DNA of 28,968 bases from CAZIOH01 sp964540815. GTDB lineage: Bacteria > Myxococcota_A > Polyangia > Fen-1088. Below, piece by piece: positions 1 to 9,430 of this stretch. The position numbers and the translations under genes are program-made. The DNA is taken from the NCBI GenBank assembly GCA_964540815.1, contig CAZIOH010000086.1:1-28968 (forward strand). Direction: 5' to 3'. Within the stretch, counting starts at the first letter, position 1; each line of letters begins with the position of its first letter. The notes beneath the pieces were generated by a model. The model had not been told where the DNA came from. It worked only from the letters and a program-made list of their open reading frames with translations, and did not search any database.

Positions 1-1094
1 CCCCCTCGGGCTCGGGGAGCGCGTCGTCCCCGGGTTCGTTCGGCGGGCCGTCCTCGGGCCCTGCTGGCGCGTCGTCGCGGGCTCGGGTGGCACGTCGTCC
101 GCCACGGCTGGCAGCGGTTCCGGCGGCGCCCCCGTCGGTGGGGGCGATGCCGCGGGCGGTCCACAGGACGGCCTGCAGGCGGGCGTCCTCACCGCCGGCG
201 CATGGGACGACAACCTGAACTTTGGCTGGTACCTGTCGTACTTGAAGCGCACGGACGTGTCGCAGCTGGCCGGGCTGCCGGCGATCCCGCGTGACGCGCG
301 TCTTCAGATCGTCGTGACGGACGCCAGCCTCGCCCCCGTGGCGGGGGCCCGCGTCACCGTCGCCGATCAGACCGGAGAGCTCCTGGCGGCGCCGGCGCGC
401 GGCGACGGATCGCTGTTCTTCTTTCCAGGCATCGCGGGCGCGGCGCCTGGCGACGATCTTCAAATCACCGCGACCCTCGGAGGTGACACGGCCACCGCGG
501 TCGCGAAGGTCGGCGACGACAAGGTGTCGCTTCGTCTGGCGGCGACTCACGCCGGGCCGCCGGCCGCCCTGGATCTCGCGCTCGTGGTCGACAACGACCG
601 GGAGCATGGCGGACGAGCTGCAGTACCTGAAGGTGGAGATCAGCAACATCTCGGCGCAGGTTGCCGCCGACTTTCCGGGGGTCTCCCAGCGATGGGCGCT
701 CATCGTCTACCGTGACACCGAGGACGCCTACGTCGCCCGCACCTTCGACTTCACCGACTCGCTGCCGACCTTCCAGCAGCAGATCGCGGCGCAGCAAGCC
801 GATGGAGGCGGTGACTACCCCGAGTCGCCCGACAAGGCGCTGGTCGCCGCCAACGCGCTCTCCTGGCGGGGCCAGCCCGGCTCGGGCGCCCGCGTCCTCT
901 TCTGGATCGCCGACGCCCCCCACCACGTCGGGCACGAGTCGACGATGGTCTCCGCGTTCGAGACCGCGCAGCAGCTCGGCATTCGCATCTACCCCATCGC
1001 CGCCAGCGGCGCCGACGTGGTCCGCACCTCGGCCCCCCCCGACGCCAGCGGCACGTGCGTGCTGCAGGACGGGCAAATGGTCCTGGCGCTGTGA
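1..1094 (+). pseudogene. VWA-domain secreted protein, 5' partial, frameshifted
   Basis: This is the 3' part of a gene entering from outside the window. A Ser/Gly-rich linker is followed by the block GVLTAGAWDDN at about 200-225, a carrier domain, and then a von Willebrand factor A domain. Two frame breaks are visible. The linker reads in frame 3 up to about base 77 and then continues in frame 2, which fits one missing G. At 593-594 an extra A splits the MIDAS metal site: removing it restores VDTTGSMADEL, and the rest (ALIVYRDTED, GGGDYPESPDKAL, RVLFWIADAPHH) reads on in frame 3 to the TGA at 1092-1094. Proteins of this kind are usually exported lipoproteins of unknown role. The C-terminus also seems short, since the usual segment after IYPIAASG is absent. 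It is either a decaying gene or carries sequencing indels; the intact large neighbours favour decay, but this is not proven. Confidence 0.72.
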
Positions 1095-1107
1095 CGCCCC
1101 GGCGCGC

Positions 1108-1136
1108 CAGCCTCGGTTTCGGCAGCCTCGGTTTCG
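1108..1136. repeat. 15-bp direct repeat, two copies, between convergent genes
   Basis: CAGCCTCGGTTTCG occurs at 1108-1121 and again at 1123-1136, a tandem unit of 15 bp. It fills much of the 60-bp gap between the VWA pseudogene and the end of glgB. I see no stem-loop here and no function is assigned. Confidence 0.7.
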
Positions 1137-1154
1137 ACCAACGGAGCTGAGGGC

Positions 1155-3119
1155 TCAACCGCGGAGCTTGAGGTAGAGGGCCCCGAGGGGGGGGAGCGTG
1201 AGGTTCAGCGAGAAGGCGCGCCCGTGCGAGGGTACGGGCGTCGCCTGCAGGGCGCCGAGGTTGCCGTGGTTGCTACCGCCGAAGGCCTCGGCGTCGGTGT
1301 TGAGGAGCTCGCTCCAGATGCCCTCCTCGGGGGCCCCGATGCGGTAGTTGAACCTCGGCACGGGGGTGCAGTTGAAGATGGCCAGCACCACCTGCCCTCG
1401 GTCACGGCCGCGGCGCAGGAAGGCGTAGACGCTGTTCTCGACGTCATCGGCCGCGATCCACTCGAAGCCGCCGCCGAACCCCTCCGCGCCCCCCGGGGCC
1501 GCATCGAGCTGGTGCAGCGCCGGCTCCGTGACGTAGAGGCGGTTGAGCTCGCCGACCAGGAGCTGCACCTGTCCGTGCAGGGGTGACTCGCGCAGGAGGT
1601 GCCAGTCGAGGCTCCGCTCGTGGCTCCATTCCCGACGCTGGCCGAGCTCGCCGCCCATGAAGAGCAGCTTCTTGCCGGGCTGAGCCCACATATAGGCGTA
1701 GAGCAGCCGGAGGTTGGCGAACTTCCGCCAGTCGTCTCCTGGCATCTTCTCGAGCAGGGAGCCCTTGCCGTAGACGACCTCGTCGTGCGACAGCGGCAGC
1801 ACGAAGTTCTCGCTCGCCGCGTAGACCGCGCGGAAGGTCAGCGCGTGGTGGCGGTGGCGCCGGAACAGCGGGTCCACCGCCAGGTACGAGAGGGTATCGT
1901 GCATCCAGCCCATGTCCCACTTGAGCCCGAACCCGAGGCCTCCGAGATAGGTGGGACGCGAGACCATCGGCCAGGCCGTGGACTCCTCGGCGATGGTCTG
2001 GGTGTCGGGGTGTTGCCGGTAGACCGCCAGGTTCAAGGTGCGCAGGAGCTCCACGGCCGCCAGGTTCTCGCGGCCCCCGAAGCGGTTGGGGATCCACTCC
2101 CCGGGGCGGCGGCCGTAGTCGAGGTAGAGCATCGAGGCCACGGCGTCCACCCGCAGCCCGTCGATGTGGTAGCGATCGAGCCAGAAGGTGGCGCTCGAGA
2201 TGAGGAAGCTGCGCACCTCGTTGCGGCCGTAGTTGAAGACCGCGCTGCCCCACTCCGGGTGATGCCCCTGGCGCGGGTCGGCGTGCTCGTAGAGGTGGGT
2301 CCCGTCGAAGTAGACGAGCCCGTGCTCGTCCTCCGGAAAGTGGGCGGGGGTCCAGTCGAGCAGCACCCCGATGCCGTTCTGGTGCAGCAGATCCACGAGG
2401 AACATGAAGTCCTCGGGGTGGCCGTGCCGGGCGGTGGGCGCGAAGAACGCGGTGACCTGGTAGCCCCACGACCCATAGAACGGATGCTCCATGATCGGCA
2501 TCAATTCGACGTGGGTGAACCCGCACCGCCGCACGTGCTCGACCAGGCGCGGGGCGAGCTCCCGATAGCTGAGGGGCTCGGTCGGGCGATCGGGGTCCCG
2601 CATCCAGGACCCGAGGTGCACCTCGTAGATGGAGATGGGCGCGTCGAGCGCGTTGTGCGGGCCGCGCGCGCGCATCCAGGCCTGGTCGCCCCACGGGTGG
2701 TCGAGGGCCGAGACCACCGAAGCCGTGGCGGGCGGCAGCTCGGTGGCGAAGGCCAGGGGATCGGCCTTGTCGACGCAGTAGCCATCGTACCGTGAGCGAA
2801 TCCGGTACTTGTAGCGCTGGCCAGGCCCGACGCCCGGGACGAAGCCCTGCCACACCCCGGTGGCTCCGATCGGCTCCAGCATGGCCCGCCCGGGCTGCCA
2901 GTCGGTGAAGTCGCCGATCACCTCGACCGACTCGGCGTTCGGCGCCCACACGGCGAAGCGCGTGCCGGTGCCCCGCGCATGGGGATCACCGTCGACGGGG
3001 CCAGCCCGGAACTGCGCCCCCAGCTTCTCGTAGAGGTTGGCGTGGGTCCCCTCGGCCAGGAGGTGGAGGTCGGCGTCTCCGAAGTCGAGGGTGCCCGGGG
3101 GGCGTGGGTCACTGGTCAT
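1155..3119 (-). CDS. glgB: 1,4-alpha-glucan branching enzyme GlgB
   Basis: GlgB cuts an alpha-1,4-glucan chain and reattaches it as an alpha-1,6 branch; here it would branch the polymer made by GlgE, in the cytosol. The 654 residues show a CBM48 domain (about 50-140, TRFAVWAPNAESVEVIGDF) and a GH13 barrel (about 160-530). Visible catalytic residues are nucleophile D325 in GLRVDAVASM, acid/base E378 in IAEESTAWP, and D446 in LPLSHDEVVYGK, followed by a C-terminal beta domain. Many GlgB proteins are near 730 residues; this one lacks the extra N-terminal carbohydrate module. The ATG at 3119-3117 overlaps the stop of the maltokinase gene (ATGA), so it is the last gene of a translationally coupled glgE-mak-glgB operon. 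Identification is secure. Confidence 0.97.
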   Translation of the reverse strand: MTSDPRPPGTLDFGDADLHLLAEGTHANLYEKLGAQFRAGPVDGDPHARGTGTRFAVWAPNAESVEVIGDFTDWQPGRAMLEPIGATGVWQGFVPGVGPGQRYKYRIRSRYDGYCVDKADPLAFATELPPATASVVSALDHPWGDQAWMRARGPHNALDAPISIYEVHLGSWMRDPDRPTEPLSYRELAPRLVEHVRRCGFTHVELMPIMEHPFYGSWGYQVTAFFAPTARHGHPEDFMFLVDLLHQNGIGVLLDWTPAHFPEDEHGLVYFDGTHLYEHADPRQGHHPEWGSAVFNYGRNEVRSFLISSATFWLDRYHIDGLRVDAVASMLYLDYGRRPGEWIPNRFGGRENLAAVELLRTLNLAVYRQHPDTQTIAEESTAWPMVSRPTYLGGLGFGLKWDMGWMHDTLSYLAVDPLFRRHRHHALTFRAVYAASENFVLPLSHDEVVYGKGSLLEKMPGDDWRKFANLRLLYAYMWAQPGKKLLFMGGELGQRREWSHERSLDWHLLRESPLHGQVQLLVGELNRLYVTEPALHQLDAAPGGAEGFGGGFEWIAADDVENSVYAFLRRGRDRGQVVLAIFNCTPVPRFNYRIGAPEEGIWSELLNTDAEAFGGSNHGNLGALQATPVPSHGRAFSLNLTLPPLGALYLKLRG

Positions 3120-5005
3120 GGCGCTCCATCGTCGAGAGGGCTGCCACCCGGATCTAGCCCGAGCCCCAAGAGCTCCGCCAGCCCGCGCAGCGGGATCTCG
3201 ACCCAGTCGGGCCGGTGCTCGATTTCGTAGCGGATCTCGTAGACCACCTTCTCGAGCGTGAAGAACCCGCGCAGCACGACCAGGGCCTCGAGGTCGCGCG
3301 GGACGAAGGGCGCGTCACCCACCGTATGGAGGTAGGCCGCCTCGAACACCGCGGTGATGGAGCGCCTCCATGCCTGCCCCAGCGCCCGGAGTCTGGCGCG
3401 GGCCGGGGCCGCACCGGCGAGGAGGGCGGTCGACGCCCCACGAGCGGCGGACTCCGCCGCGTAGGCGCGAGCGGCGGACTCCGCCGCATAGTCAAACGAT
3501 CGCGCCATTCCCATCAGGTCCCGGAACGGCGATCCCTTCGCGCGTCGCTCCGCGAGCGGACGCGAAGGCTCCCCCTCGAAGTCGATGATCATCACGTCGT
3601 CCCCGCGAACGAGGACCTGCCCGAGGTGCAGGTCGCCGTGCAGGCGCAGCTTGACCAGCCGCGCGAGCGCGGCGGCGACCCCCGGGGGTCGCGGATGAGC
3701 GAAGCGGTCCGCCAGCGCCCGGGCGGCGGCCGCGGCCTCGGGCTCCGCCAGCCGCCGGGCCACGGTCGCGGCGGCGGGCGGAAGGCGCTCGCGCCGCGCC
3801 GCCAGCGCCGCCAGCTGGGCCTCGAGCATGCCGAGGGTGCGGGTTGCGAGGGCGCGACGATCCTCGTCGGTGAACGGCTCGATCGCGAAGGCCGTCACGA
3901 GGGGCTCCGCGGAGGCGAGCGCCAGATGGAGCCCGCCCGTTCGCCGGCCAATGGCCGCGGCGAGGGCAGCCCCCGGCATGGCGAGCGGATCGCGGGTCGA
4001 GGCCTCGATCCAGGCTTCCATGCGAGCTTGCAGGCGACCTTCCGCGCGGGCTTCCGCGGCGGGTCCTCGGCCCGCGGACACCGCCGACGATTCGCCCAGC
4101 GCCTGGCCGAGCGCGGGGGTGAGCAGCCGCAGGACGACGCTCCAGGCGTCGCCCTCGTTGGCGACGAAGGCGTGCGCGATGGCGAGGCTGAGCTCGCGGT
4201 TCGACGGGTCGCCGGGAACATAGGCCAGGGCGCCCAGCACCTCCGGCACGATGGGCGGCCGGCAGCATTCGGTCAGGAACCCGCCGAGCTCGAGCTCGGG
4301 GTTCGGGCCGTCGGTCACCTGACGATAGACCTTGAGCAGCACCTCGGCTCCGAGGACCAGGATCGAGTTGGTCTGCTCGACCTCGGGCACCCGCACCGGC
4401 GCCCGCCCTGGGTCCTCGGAGCCCACGACATGCGGCCGCGCGAACGAGCGGCGCCCCACATCGAGGCCCTGCAGCCGCCCACCGTTCATCCCGTACCGCA
4501 CGCCGGCACCCCTTTCACCCATCAGCCGCCACAGGGCGAGCCCCACCTCGCCCGTCGCCAGCCCATCCACCAGCCCCTCCCCGGTCGACAGCCGCGCGAT
4601 CCGCGCGTTCGGCCGCTCGCGATCGAGCTCGGCCGCGCGGACCGCATCGACGCACACCAGCCCGATCACGTACGGCTCCGGCTCCCCTCCGTCCGCGTAG
4701 GCAACCTCGACGATCGCCACCGCGCCGGCTCCCGCGCCCCTGGTCGGATCCCCGGGCGTGGCGGCCGCGCCGAGCCCGACCAAGTCGCGAAGCCGCGCGC
4801 CCGTCGGCCGCCGGGCCTTGCCGCGAAACCAGCGCCGCGGCAGCGCGTACTCCAGCAGCGCCGCGGCCAGCCGCTCGCGCCAGGCCGGCTCGAAGAGCTC
4901 GACCCAGGTCGCCTGCGCCAGGGCGGCGCGCGCGGTCGCTCCTGGCGCGAGGACGTCGTCCACCGCCGCCTGGTCCCCCTCTCGACGTGCGTCCGAAGTC
5001 GTCAC
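3116..5005 (-). CDS. mak: Stand-alone maltokinase (Mak/Pep2)
   Basis: Maltokinase phosphorylates maltose with ATP to maltose 1-phosphate, the donor for GlgE. The 629-residue protein has the Mak N-cap (about 45-60, EYALPRRWFRGKARR), an N-lobe with VEQTNSILVLG and LLKVYRQ, and a kinase-like C-lobe. The C-lobe carries the canonical HGDLHLGQ (D458) and IIDFEGEP (D475), followed by LAERRAKGSPFRDL. The reading frame stays open upstream into glgE, but the GTG at 5005-5003 is the sensible start: it overlaps the glgE stop as GTGA and the N-cap begins soon after it. The stop overlaps the glgB start. An in-frame 9-residue duplication (YAAESAARA/YAAESAARG) lies just past the catalytic lobe motifs. The window encodes a second Mak domain fused to TreS, and this stand-alone copy keeps the more canonical motifs. 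Confidence 0.93.
   Translation of the reverse strand: MTTSDARREGDQAAVDDVLAPGATARAALAQATWVELFEPAWRERLAAALLEYALPRRWFRGKARRPTGARLRDLVGLGAAATPGDPTRGAGAGAVAIVEVAYADGGEPEPYVIGLVCVDAVRAAELDRERPNARIARLSTGEGLVDGLATGEVGLALWRLMGERGAGVRYGMNGGRLQGLDVGRRSFARPHVVGSEDPGRAPVRVPEVEQTNSILVLGAEVLLKVYRQVTDGPNPELELGGFLTECCRPPIVPEVLGALAYVPGDPSNRELSLAIAHAFVANEGDAWSVVLRLLTPALGQALGESSAVSAGRGPAAEARAEGRLQARMEAWIEASTRDPLAMPGAALAAAIGRRTGGLHLALASAEPLVTAFAIEPFTDEDRRALATRTLGMLEAQLAALAARRERLPPAAATVARRLAEPEAAAAARALADRFAHPRPPGVAAALARLVKLRLHGDLHLGQVLVRGDDVMIIDFEGEPSRPLAERRAKGSPFRDLMGMARSFDYAAESAARAYAAESAARGASTALLAGAAPARARLRALGQAWRRSITAVFEAAYLHTVGDAPFVPRDLEALVVLRGFFTLEKVVYEIRYEIEHRPDWVEIPLRGLAELLGLGLDPGGSPLDDGAP
3441..3494 (-). 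repeat. 27-bp tandem duplication inside mak
   Basis: Two adjacent 27-bp units (3441-3467 and 3468-3494) share their first 20 bases exactly and encode the nine-residue repeat YAAESAARA then YAAESAARG. Each unit contains the near-palindrome GCGGCGGACTCCGCCGC, which could promote slippage. The duplication keeps the frame and falls in a helical, Ala-rich part of the kinase. Confidence 0.75.
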
Positions 5006-7230
5006 GCGAAGTACTCGAAGGCGTGCTCGGTTCGCACCCGGTGCAGGACCTGGAAGATCTGCGCCGGCATGACGCCGGGGTCGAGCTCGACGAACGCGCG
5101 CGGGGATTGCCACAGGTAGCGCGCGTCCCCGATGAGATCGTGCACCTGAAAGGCTTCCCCGGGCGCGAGGGACAGGACCACCGGATCCAGCGACAGCCAG
5201 CCGCTCTGCCGGTGGTGGGGATCGAGGTTCACCACCACCAGCACGACCGAGCGGCCACTCGGGTCGGCCCGGCTGTAGCACAGCAGGGCGTCGTTCCCGG
5301 TTTCATGGAACACGGTGCCCCCGGATCTCTGCAAGGCGGGCGTCTCGCGCCGGATCACGTTCAGCCGCCGCAGGACGGGGCGCAGGCTGTCGGCGCGCTC
5401 GAGATCCCAGGTTCGCAGCTGGTACTTCTCGTTCTGCCCGTACTCCTCGCTGCCCGCCCGGGGCACGTGCTCCTGCAGCTCGAAGGCGGGTCCGTAGATC
5501 CCCCAGTTGCCCGACAACGTCGCCGCCAGCACCGCGCGCGCGATGAAGGTCGCGCGGGTCCCGACCTGCAACTGCTCGGGCAGGATGTCGGGCGTGCTCG
5601 GCCAGAAGCACGGGCGGAAGTACTCCCGCACGTCGGGCCGGTCCAGCGCCCTGACGTACGCGGTGAGCTCGGCCTTGGTCGTTCGCCACGTGAAGTAGGT
5701 ATAGGACTGCGAGAAGCCGACCTTGGCCAGCAGGTTCATCAGCTTCGGCCGGGTGAAGGCCTCGGCGAGAAAGATCACCTCGGGATGGCGGGCCTTGATG
5801 GAGGTCAAGCACCATTCCCAGAAGGCGATCGGCTTGGTGTGCGGGTTGTCGACCCGGAACAGGTGCACGCCCTGCCCGATCCAGTAGAGGAAGATGCCCT
5901 GCAGCTCGAGCCACAGGCTCTCCCGGCCGGCGCCCCAGAAGTCGAACGGGAAGATGTCCTCGTACTTCTTCGGGGGGTTCTCGGCCACCTGGATCGACCC
6001 GTCCGGGCGGTGCCCGAACCAGTCGGGATGCTCCCGCACGTACGGGTGATCGGGCGAGGCCTGCAAGGCGATGTCGAGCGCCACCTCGAGCCCTCTCTGC
6101 CGGGCCGCCGCGACGAAGAAGCGGAAATCATCGATGGTGCCGAGCGCCGGGTGCAAGCTGGTGTGCCCGCCCTCCGCGGCGCCGATCGCCCAGGGGCTCC
6201 CGGGATCTCCCGGCTCCGCGTGCAGGCGATTGTCGGGGCCCTTGCGGTGGGTCCGCCCGATGGGGTGGATGGGGGGCAGATAGATCACGTCGAACCCCAT
6301 GTCGGCGACGTAATCCAGCCGGCGGGCGGCATCGCGCAGGGTCCCGTGCGTCCCCGCAGGGCCACAGGACCGGGGAAACATCTCGTACCAGCTGCTGAAG
6401 GCGGCCCGCGGGGGATCCACCGTCACCCCCAGCGTCTCCCCCGGATTGTCCGCCGTGCCGCCGCCCGGGTAAGTGGTCGCTTGCGCGCGGTCGGGATGGG
6501 CGCGCATGAGCGCGTTCAGCCGCGGGTCGAGCACCAGCCGGGCCCGCGCCGCCAGCGCCGCGCCGGTGCCCCCCTCGAGAGCCTCGGCGTGCTCGCGCAG
6601 CGCCGCCCGATCCGCGCCGGAGGCGCGCCCGGCCGCGGCGGCGGCCAGGATTGCCCCGGCGCGAAGCTCGAGCTCGAGATCCAGCTCGGCGGCCGCGCCC
6701 AGCTGGCTGCCGTCCGCGCCGTCCGCTCGCGACAGCGGCTCCCATTTGCGCCACAACGCCGAGGCCCAGGTGGTCCACGGGTCGACCCACGCCTCGACCG
6801 TGTACTCCCAGCGGCCGATCGCATCGACCACGAAGACGGCACGCCAGGTGTCGTTGTCCGGCACCGGGCCGAGGGACGCAGCATCGATCCCGGGCGGCGC
6901 GGCGTTCACGGCACCGCCCGCGACGACCGGGACGAGGGGGCTCTCCCGCCAGGGGATCGCGGCGGCTCTTCCGGGCGAGGGCGAGAGCGAGGCCGACGGT
7001 GACGGCGAGGTCACCGCGACCGGGCGGTGGCGCACGACGCCGGCCAGCCGCTGATGGCCGTCCGTGATCAGGTCCACCTCCACCAACACGGACTCCCCCA
7101 CCACACGCTTGATGGGGTGACGCCCACCATCCACCTGGGGCCGGAGCCCCTCGATGCGCACGCGCGGCGCGGACGCGATGCGCGCGCGATCCTCTGCGGA
7201 TCCGGCAGACGTTGCGAAGGACGACACCAC
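5002..7230 (-). CDS. glgE: Alpha-1,4-glucan:maltose-1-phosphate maltosyltransferase GlgE
   Basis: GlgE (GH13 subfamily 3) extends alpha-1,4-glucans by transferring maltosyl units from maltose 1-phosphate. The 742-residue protein starts with a beta-rich N domain (PRVRIEGLRPQVDGGRHPIKR) and a helical insertion (about 145-240). The barrel follows with YEMFPRS, DVIYLPPIHPIGRTHRKG, nucleophile D461 in FRVDNPHTKP, acid/base E490 in FLAEAFTRPK, and FWPSTPDI. Segments such as NPPKKYEDIFPFD and the adjacent Mak gene separate it from other GH13 enzymes. The start is a GTG at 7230-7228; no Shine-Dalgarno precedes it, and a promoter-like pair ends six bases before it, so the transcript may be leaderless. 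It is the first gene of the glgE-mak-glgB operon and is divergent from malQ. Confidence 0.96.
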   Translation of the reverse strand: MVSSFATSAGSAEDRARIASAPRVRIEGLRPQVDGGRHPIKRVVGESVLVEVDLITDGHQRLAGVVRHRPVAVTSPSPSASLSPSPGRAAAIPWRESPLVPVVAGGAVNAAPPGIDAASLGPVPDNDTWRAVFVVDAIGRWEYTVEAWVDPWTTWASALWRKWEPLSRADGADGSQLGAAAELDLELELRAGAILAAAAAGRASGADRAALREHAEALEGGTGAALAARARLVLDPRLNALMRAHPDRAQATTYPGGGTADNPGETLGVTVDPPRAAFSSWYEMFPRSCGPAGTHGTLRDAARRLDYVADMGFDVIYLPPIHPIGRTHRKGPDNRLHAEPGDPGSPWAIGAAEGGHTSLHPALGTIDDFRFFVAAARQRGLEVALDIALQASPDHPYVREHPDWFGHRPDGSIQVAENPPKKYEDIFPFDFWGAGRESLWLELQGIFLYWIGQGVHLFRVDNPHTKPIAFWEWCLTSIKARHPEVIFLAEAFTRPKLMNLLAKVGFSQSYTYFTWRTTKAELTAYVRALDRPDVREYFRPCFWPSTPDILPEQLQVGTRATFIARAVLAATLSGNWGIYGPAFELQEHVPRAGSEEYGQNEKYQLRTWDLERADSLRPVLRRLNVIRRETPALQRSGGTVFHETGNDALLCYSRADPSGRSVVLVVVNLDPHHRQSGWLSLDPVVLSLAPGEAFQVHDLIGDARYLWQSPRAFVELDPGVMPAQIFQVLHRVRTEHAFEYFA

Positions 7231-7236
7231 CGTGGA

Positions 7237-7264
7237 AACGTAGGTCCCACGTTCGCCTTTTCAA
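7237..7264 (-). promoter_or_regulatory. Putative housekeeping promoter of glgE operon
   Basis: On the minus strand TTGAAA (7264-7259) and TACGTT (7242-7237) are separated by 16 bases. The -10-like hexamer ends six bases before the GTG start at 7230, which would place transcription start at or next to the first codon. Inference from consensus match only. Confidence 0.38.
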
Positions 7265-7280
7265 GGGCGGGCCCTAAACT
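7252..7280 (+). promoter_or_regulatory. Weak promoter-like pair for malQ
   Basis: TAAACT at 7275-7280 fits a -10 element, and TTCGCC at 7252-7257 is a poor -35 with a 17-base spacer. It overlaps the glgE -35 on the other strand, so the divergent genes could compete for polymerase. Low support. Confidence 0.25.
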
Positions 7281-7312
7281 CCACTCCGGACGCAATTGAA
7301 CCCGCGGTCCGC

Positions 7313-9397
7313 ATGCCACCTTCCTCCTCACCTTCCATCGTCGAGCCCAGCACCGGCACCAGCGCCATCGCCGCCGGGCTGGCTCTCCTCGGCATCGAGC
7401 GGCTGGTGCTCGCGATCCACGACGCGAGCTTTCCGAGCGCTCCCGACGAGGACCTGGGGCGAGGCTCACCCTACGGGCGCGAGGCGCGCGGGCTCTTGAC
7501 CTTCGTCCGCGAGCTCGGCTTCAACGGTGTCCAGCTCGGCCCGCAGGGCGCGACCTCGCTCGCGAACCCGTCACCGTACGACGGTGCGCTGTTCACCAAG
7601 AGCCTCCTCGCCGTGGCACCCGCGACCCTGATCGAGGATCCCGACTGGGCGCCCCTCGCCACGGATCTCCTCGCGCCGCATGTCGACGCCCTCCCCCCGG
7701 GACCGACGTCGCGCACCCGCTATGCCCACGCGTGGCACGCGACCCGGGCGGTGGTCGCCGAGCTGCACGCCCGCTTCACCGCGACCGCCCCCGCGGTGCT
7801 CGCCAGCCGTTTCCGCGCCTTCGTGGAGGCGAATGGCGGCCGCCTCGCGGCCGACGGCCTGTTCGAGGCGTTGACCGACGTTCATGGAACCGACGACTGG
7901 CAACGCTGGCCCGACGTCGAGGCGGGGGCGGACGTCGACGCACCGGCGGCCTCGCTCGATCGCCGCCTCCTCGCTCCTCCGGCCGGGCTGGGCGAGCTCG
8001 CCAGGCAGCGCCAGGCCGCGCTCGCGATCTCCTCGGCCGAGGTCATCGAGCGCCACCTCTTCGGCCAGTTCATCCTCGACGAGCAGCACCGGGCGCTCCG
8101 GCGCACGCTCACCGAGCCTGCCGGGCTCAGGCTCTACGGCGATCTGCAGATCGGATTTTCCCACCGCGACGTCTGGAGCCGGCGCGGGCTCTTCTGGGCG
8201 GACTATCTCATGGGGGCGCCCCCGAGCCGCACCAACCCGGACGGTCAAGCCTGGGGCTTCGCCGTGCTCGACCCCGCGCAGGTCTTTCGCGCCGCCGTGC
8301 CCCACGCCGCCGACGCCTCCGCCGCCGGTCAGCGCGCACCGGGTCCGGTGCTCGAGCTGCTGCTCTCCCGGATCGATCGCGCGCTCGTCGAGTTCGATGG
8401 GCTCCGCGTCGATCACCCGCACGGCTGGGTCTGCCCATGGGTCTACGACGCGCACGCGCCCGACCCGCAGGCCGCCGTCGCCCGTGGCGCGCGCCTCTTC
8501 TGCTCGCCCAATCTCCCGGACCACCCAGCCCTCGCCCCGCTGGCCATCGTGGAGGCCGACCAGCTCACGCGGGATCCGGGCCTGCCCCGCTACGCCGACG
8601 ACTGGGTGCGGACCCTCCGCGAGGATCAGGTGACCCGGTACGCGGTCCTGTTCGACGCGCTCATGGCGCGCGTGCAGGCGGCGGGTCGTCAGCCGAGCGA
8701 CGTGGTGTGCGAGGTCCTCAGCACCTGGCCGCGGCCGTTGCGGCGGGTGATGGCGCGCCACGGCCTCGGGCGGTTCGTGGTCACCCAGAAGGCCGACCTC
8801 GCGCGCCCCGACGACGTCTATCGCGGCGAGAACGCCTCGGAGCACGACTGGATCATGGTCGGCAACCACGACACGAGGCCGCTTTGCAGCTTGGTCCTCG
8901 ACTGGCACGGAAGCGCGGCGGGGATCGCGCGCGCCTCCTACCTGGGCGGACGGCTGATGCCGGTGCCGAGCCTTCAACCGCGCTTCGCGCGCTGGGTGGC
9001 GGCCGACCCCGCCCACCTGTTCCAGGCCATGATGGCCGAGCTCTTCACCACCCGGGCCCGCCGGATCTCGGTGTTCTTCGCCGATCTCTTCGGCTTGCCG
9101 GACACCTACAATCGACCGGGAATCGTGGACGCGGCGAACTGGACCCTGCGGCTTCCGCCCGACTGGCGGGAGGTCTATCGGGTGAGCGCCGCGCGGGGCC
9201 TGGCCCTCAACGTGCCCCTGGCCCTGGCCCTGGCCCTCACGGCGGGATCTGGCCGAACGGGCGCGGCCATCATCGACCGGGGTGGCACGATCCGCTCCAC
9301 GATCGGCCGCCTGCTGGAGGCGGCGCGCGCCTTCACGCCGGCCCCCGACGACGAGCTGCACGCGATCCTCGCCGCGGTCGAATCGGCTCGCGCGTGA
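7313..9397 (+). CDS. malQ: 4-alpha-glucanotransferase (GH77, MalQ-like)
   Basis: This family disproportionates maltodextrins by moving alpha-1,4-glucan segments. The 694-residue protein is divergent from typical MalQ but keeps the GH77 landmarks in order: GFNGVQLGPQG near the start, YGDLQIGFSHRDVW, the block PPSRTNPDGQAWGF, nucleophile D367 in FDGLRVDHPHGW, acid/base E467 in VVCEVLSTWP followed by FVVTQKA, and D520 in MVGNHDTRP. The ATG at 7313 has no clear ribosome site. It is transcribed divergently from glgE with 82 bp between start codons. In this setting it probably supplies or remodels linear oligosaccharides for GlgE and GlgB. Family is confident; exact substrate preference is not visible. 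Confidence 0.88.
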   Translation: MPPSSSPSIVEPSTGTSAIAAGLALLGIERLVLAIHDASFPSAPDEDLGRGSPYGREARGLLTFVRELGFNGVQLGPQGATSLANPSPYDGALFTKSLLAVAPATLIEDPDWAPLATDLLAPHVDALPPGPTSRTRYAHAWHATRAVVAELHARFTATAPAVLASRFRAFVEANGGRLAADGLFEALTDVHGTDDWQRWPDVEAGADVDAPAASLDRRLLAPPAGLGELARQRQAALAISSAEVIERHLFGQFILDEQHRALRRTLTEPAGLRLYGDLQIGFSHRDVWSRRGLFWADYLMGAPPSRTNPDGQAWGFAVLDPAQVFRAAVPHAADASAAGQRAPGPVLELLLSRIDRALVEFDGLRVDHPHGWVCPWVYDAHAPDPQAAVARGARLFCSPNLPDHPALAPLAIVEADQLTRDPGLPRYADDWVRTLREDQVTRYAVLFDALMARVQAAGRQPSDVVCEVLSTWPRPLRRVMARHGLGRFVVTQKADLARPDDVYRGENASEHDWIMVGNHDTRPLCSLVLDWHGSAAGIARASYLGGRLMPVPSLQPRFARWVAADPAHLFQAMMAELFTTRARRISVFFADLFGLPDTYNRPGIVDAANWTLRLPPDWREVYRVSAARGLALNVPLALALALTAGSGRTGAAIIDRGGTIRSTIGRLLEAARAFTPAPDDELHAILAAVESARA

Positions 9398-9430
9398 GCG
9401 CGGTTGGCTCTCTGACAACGGCCGGGTGGC

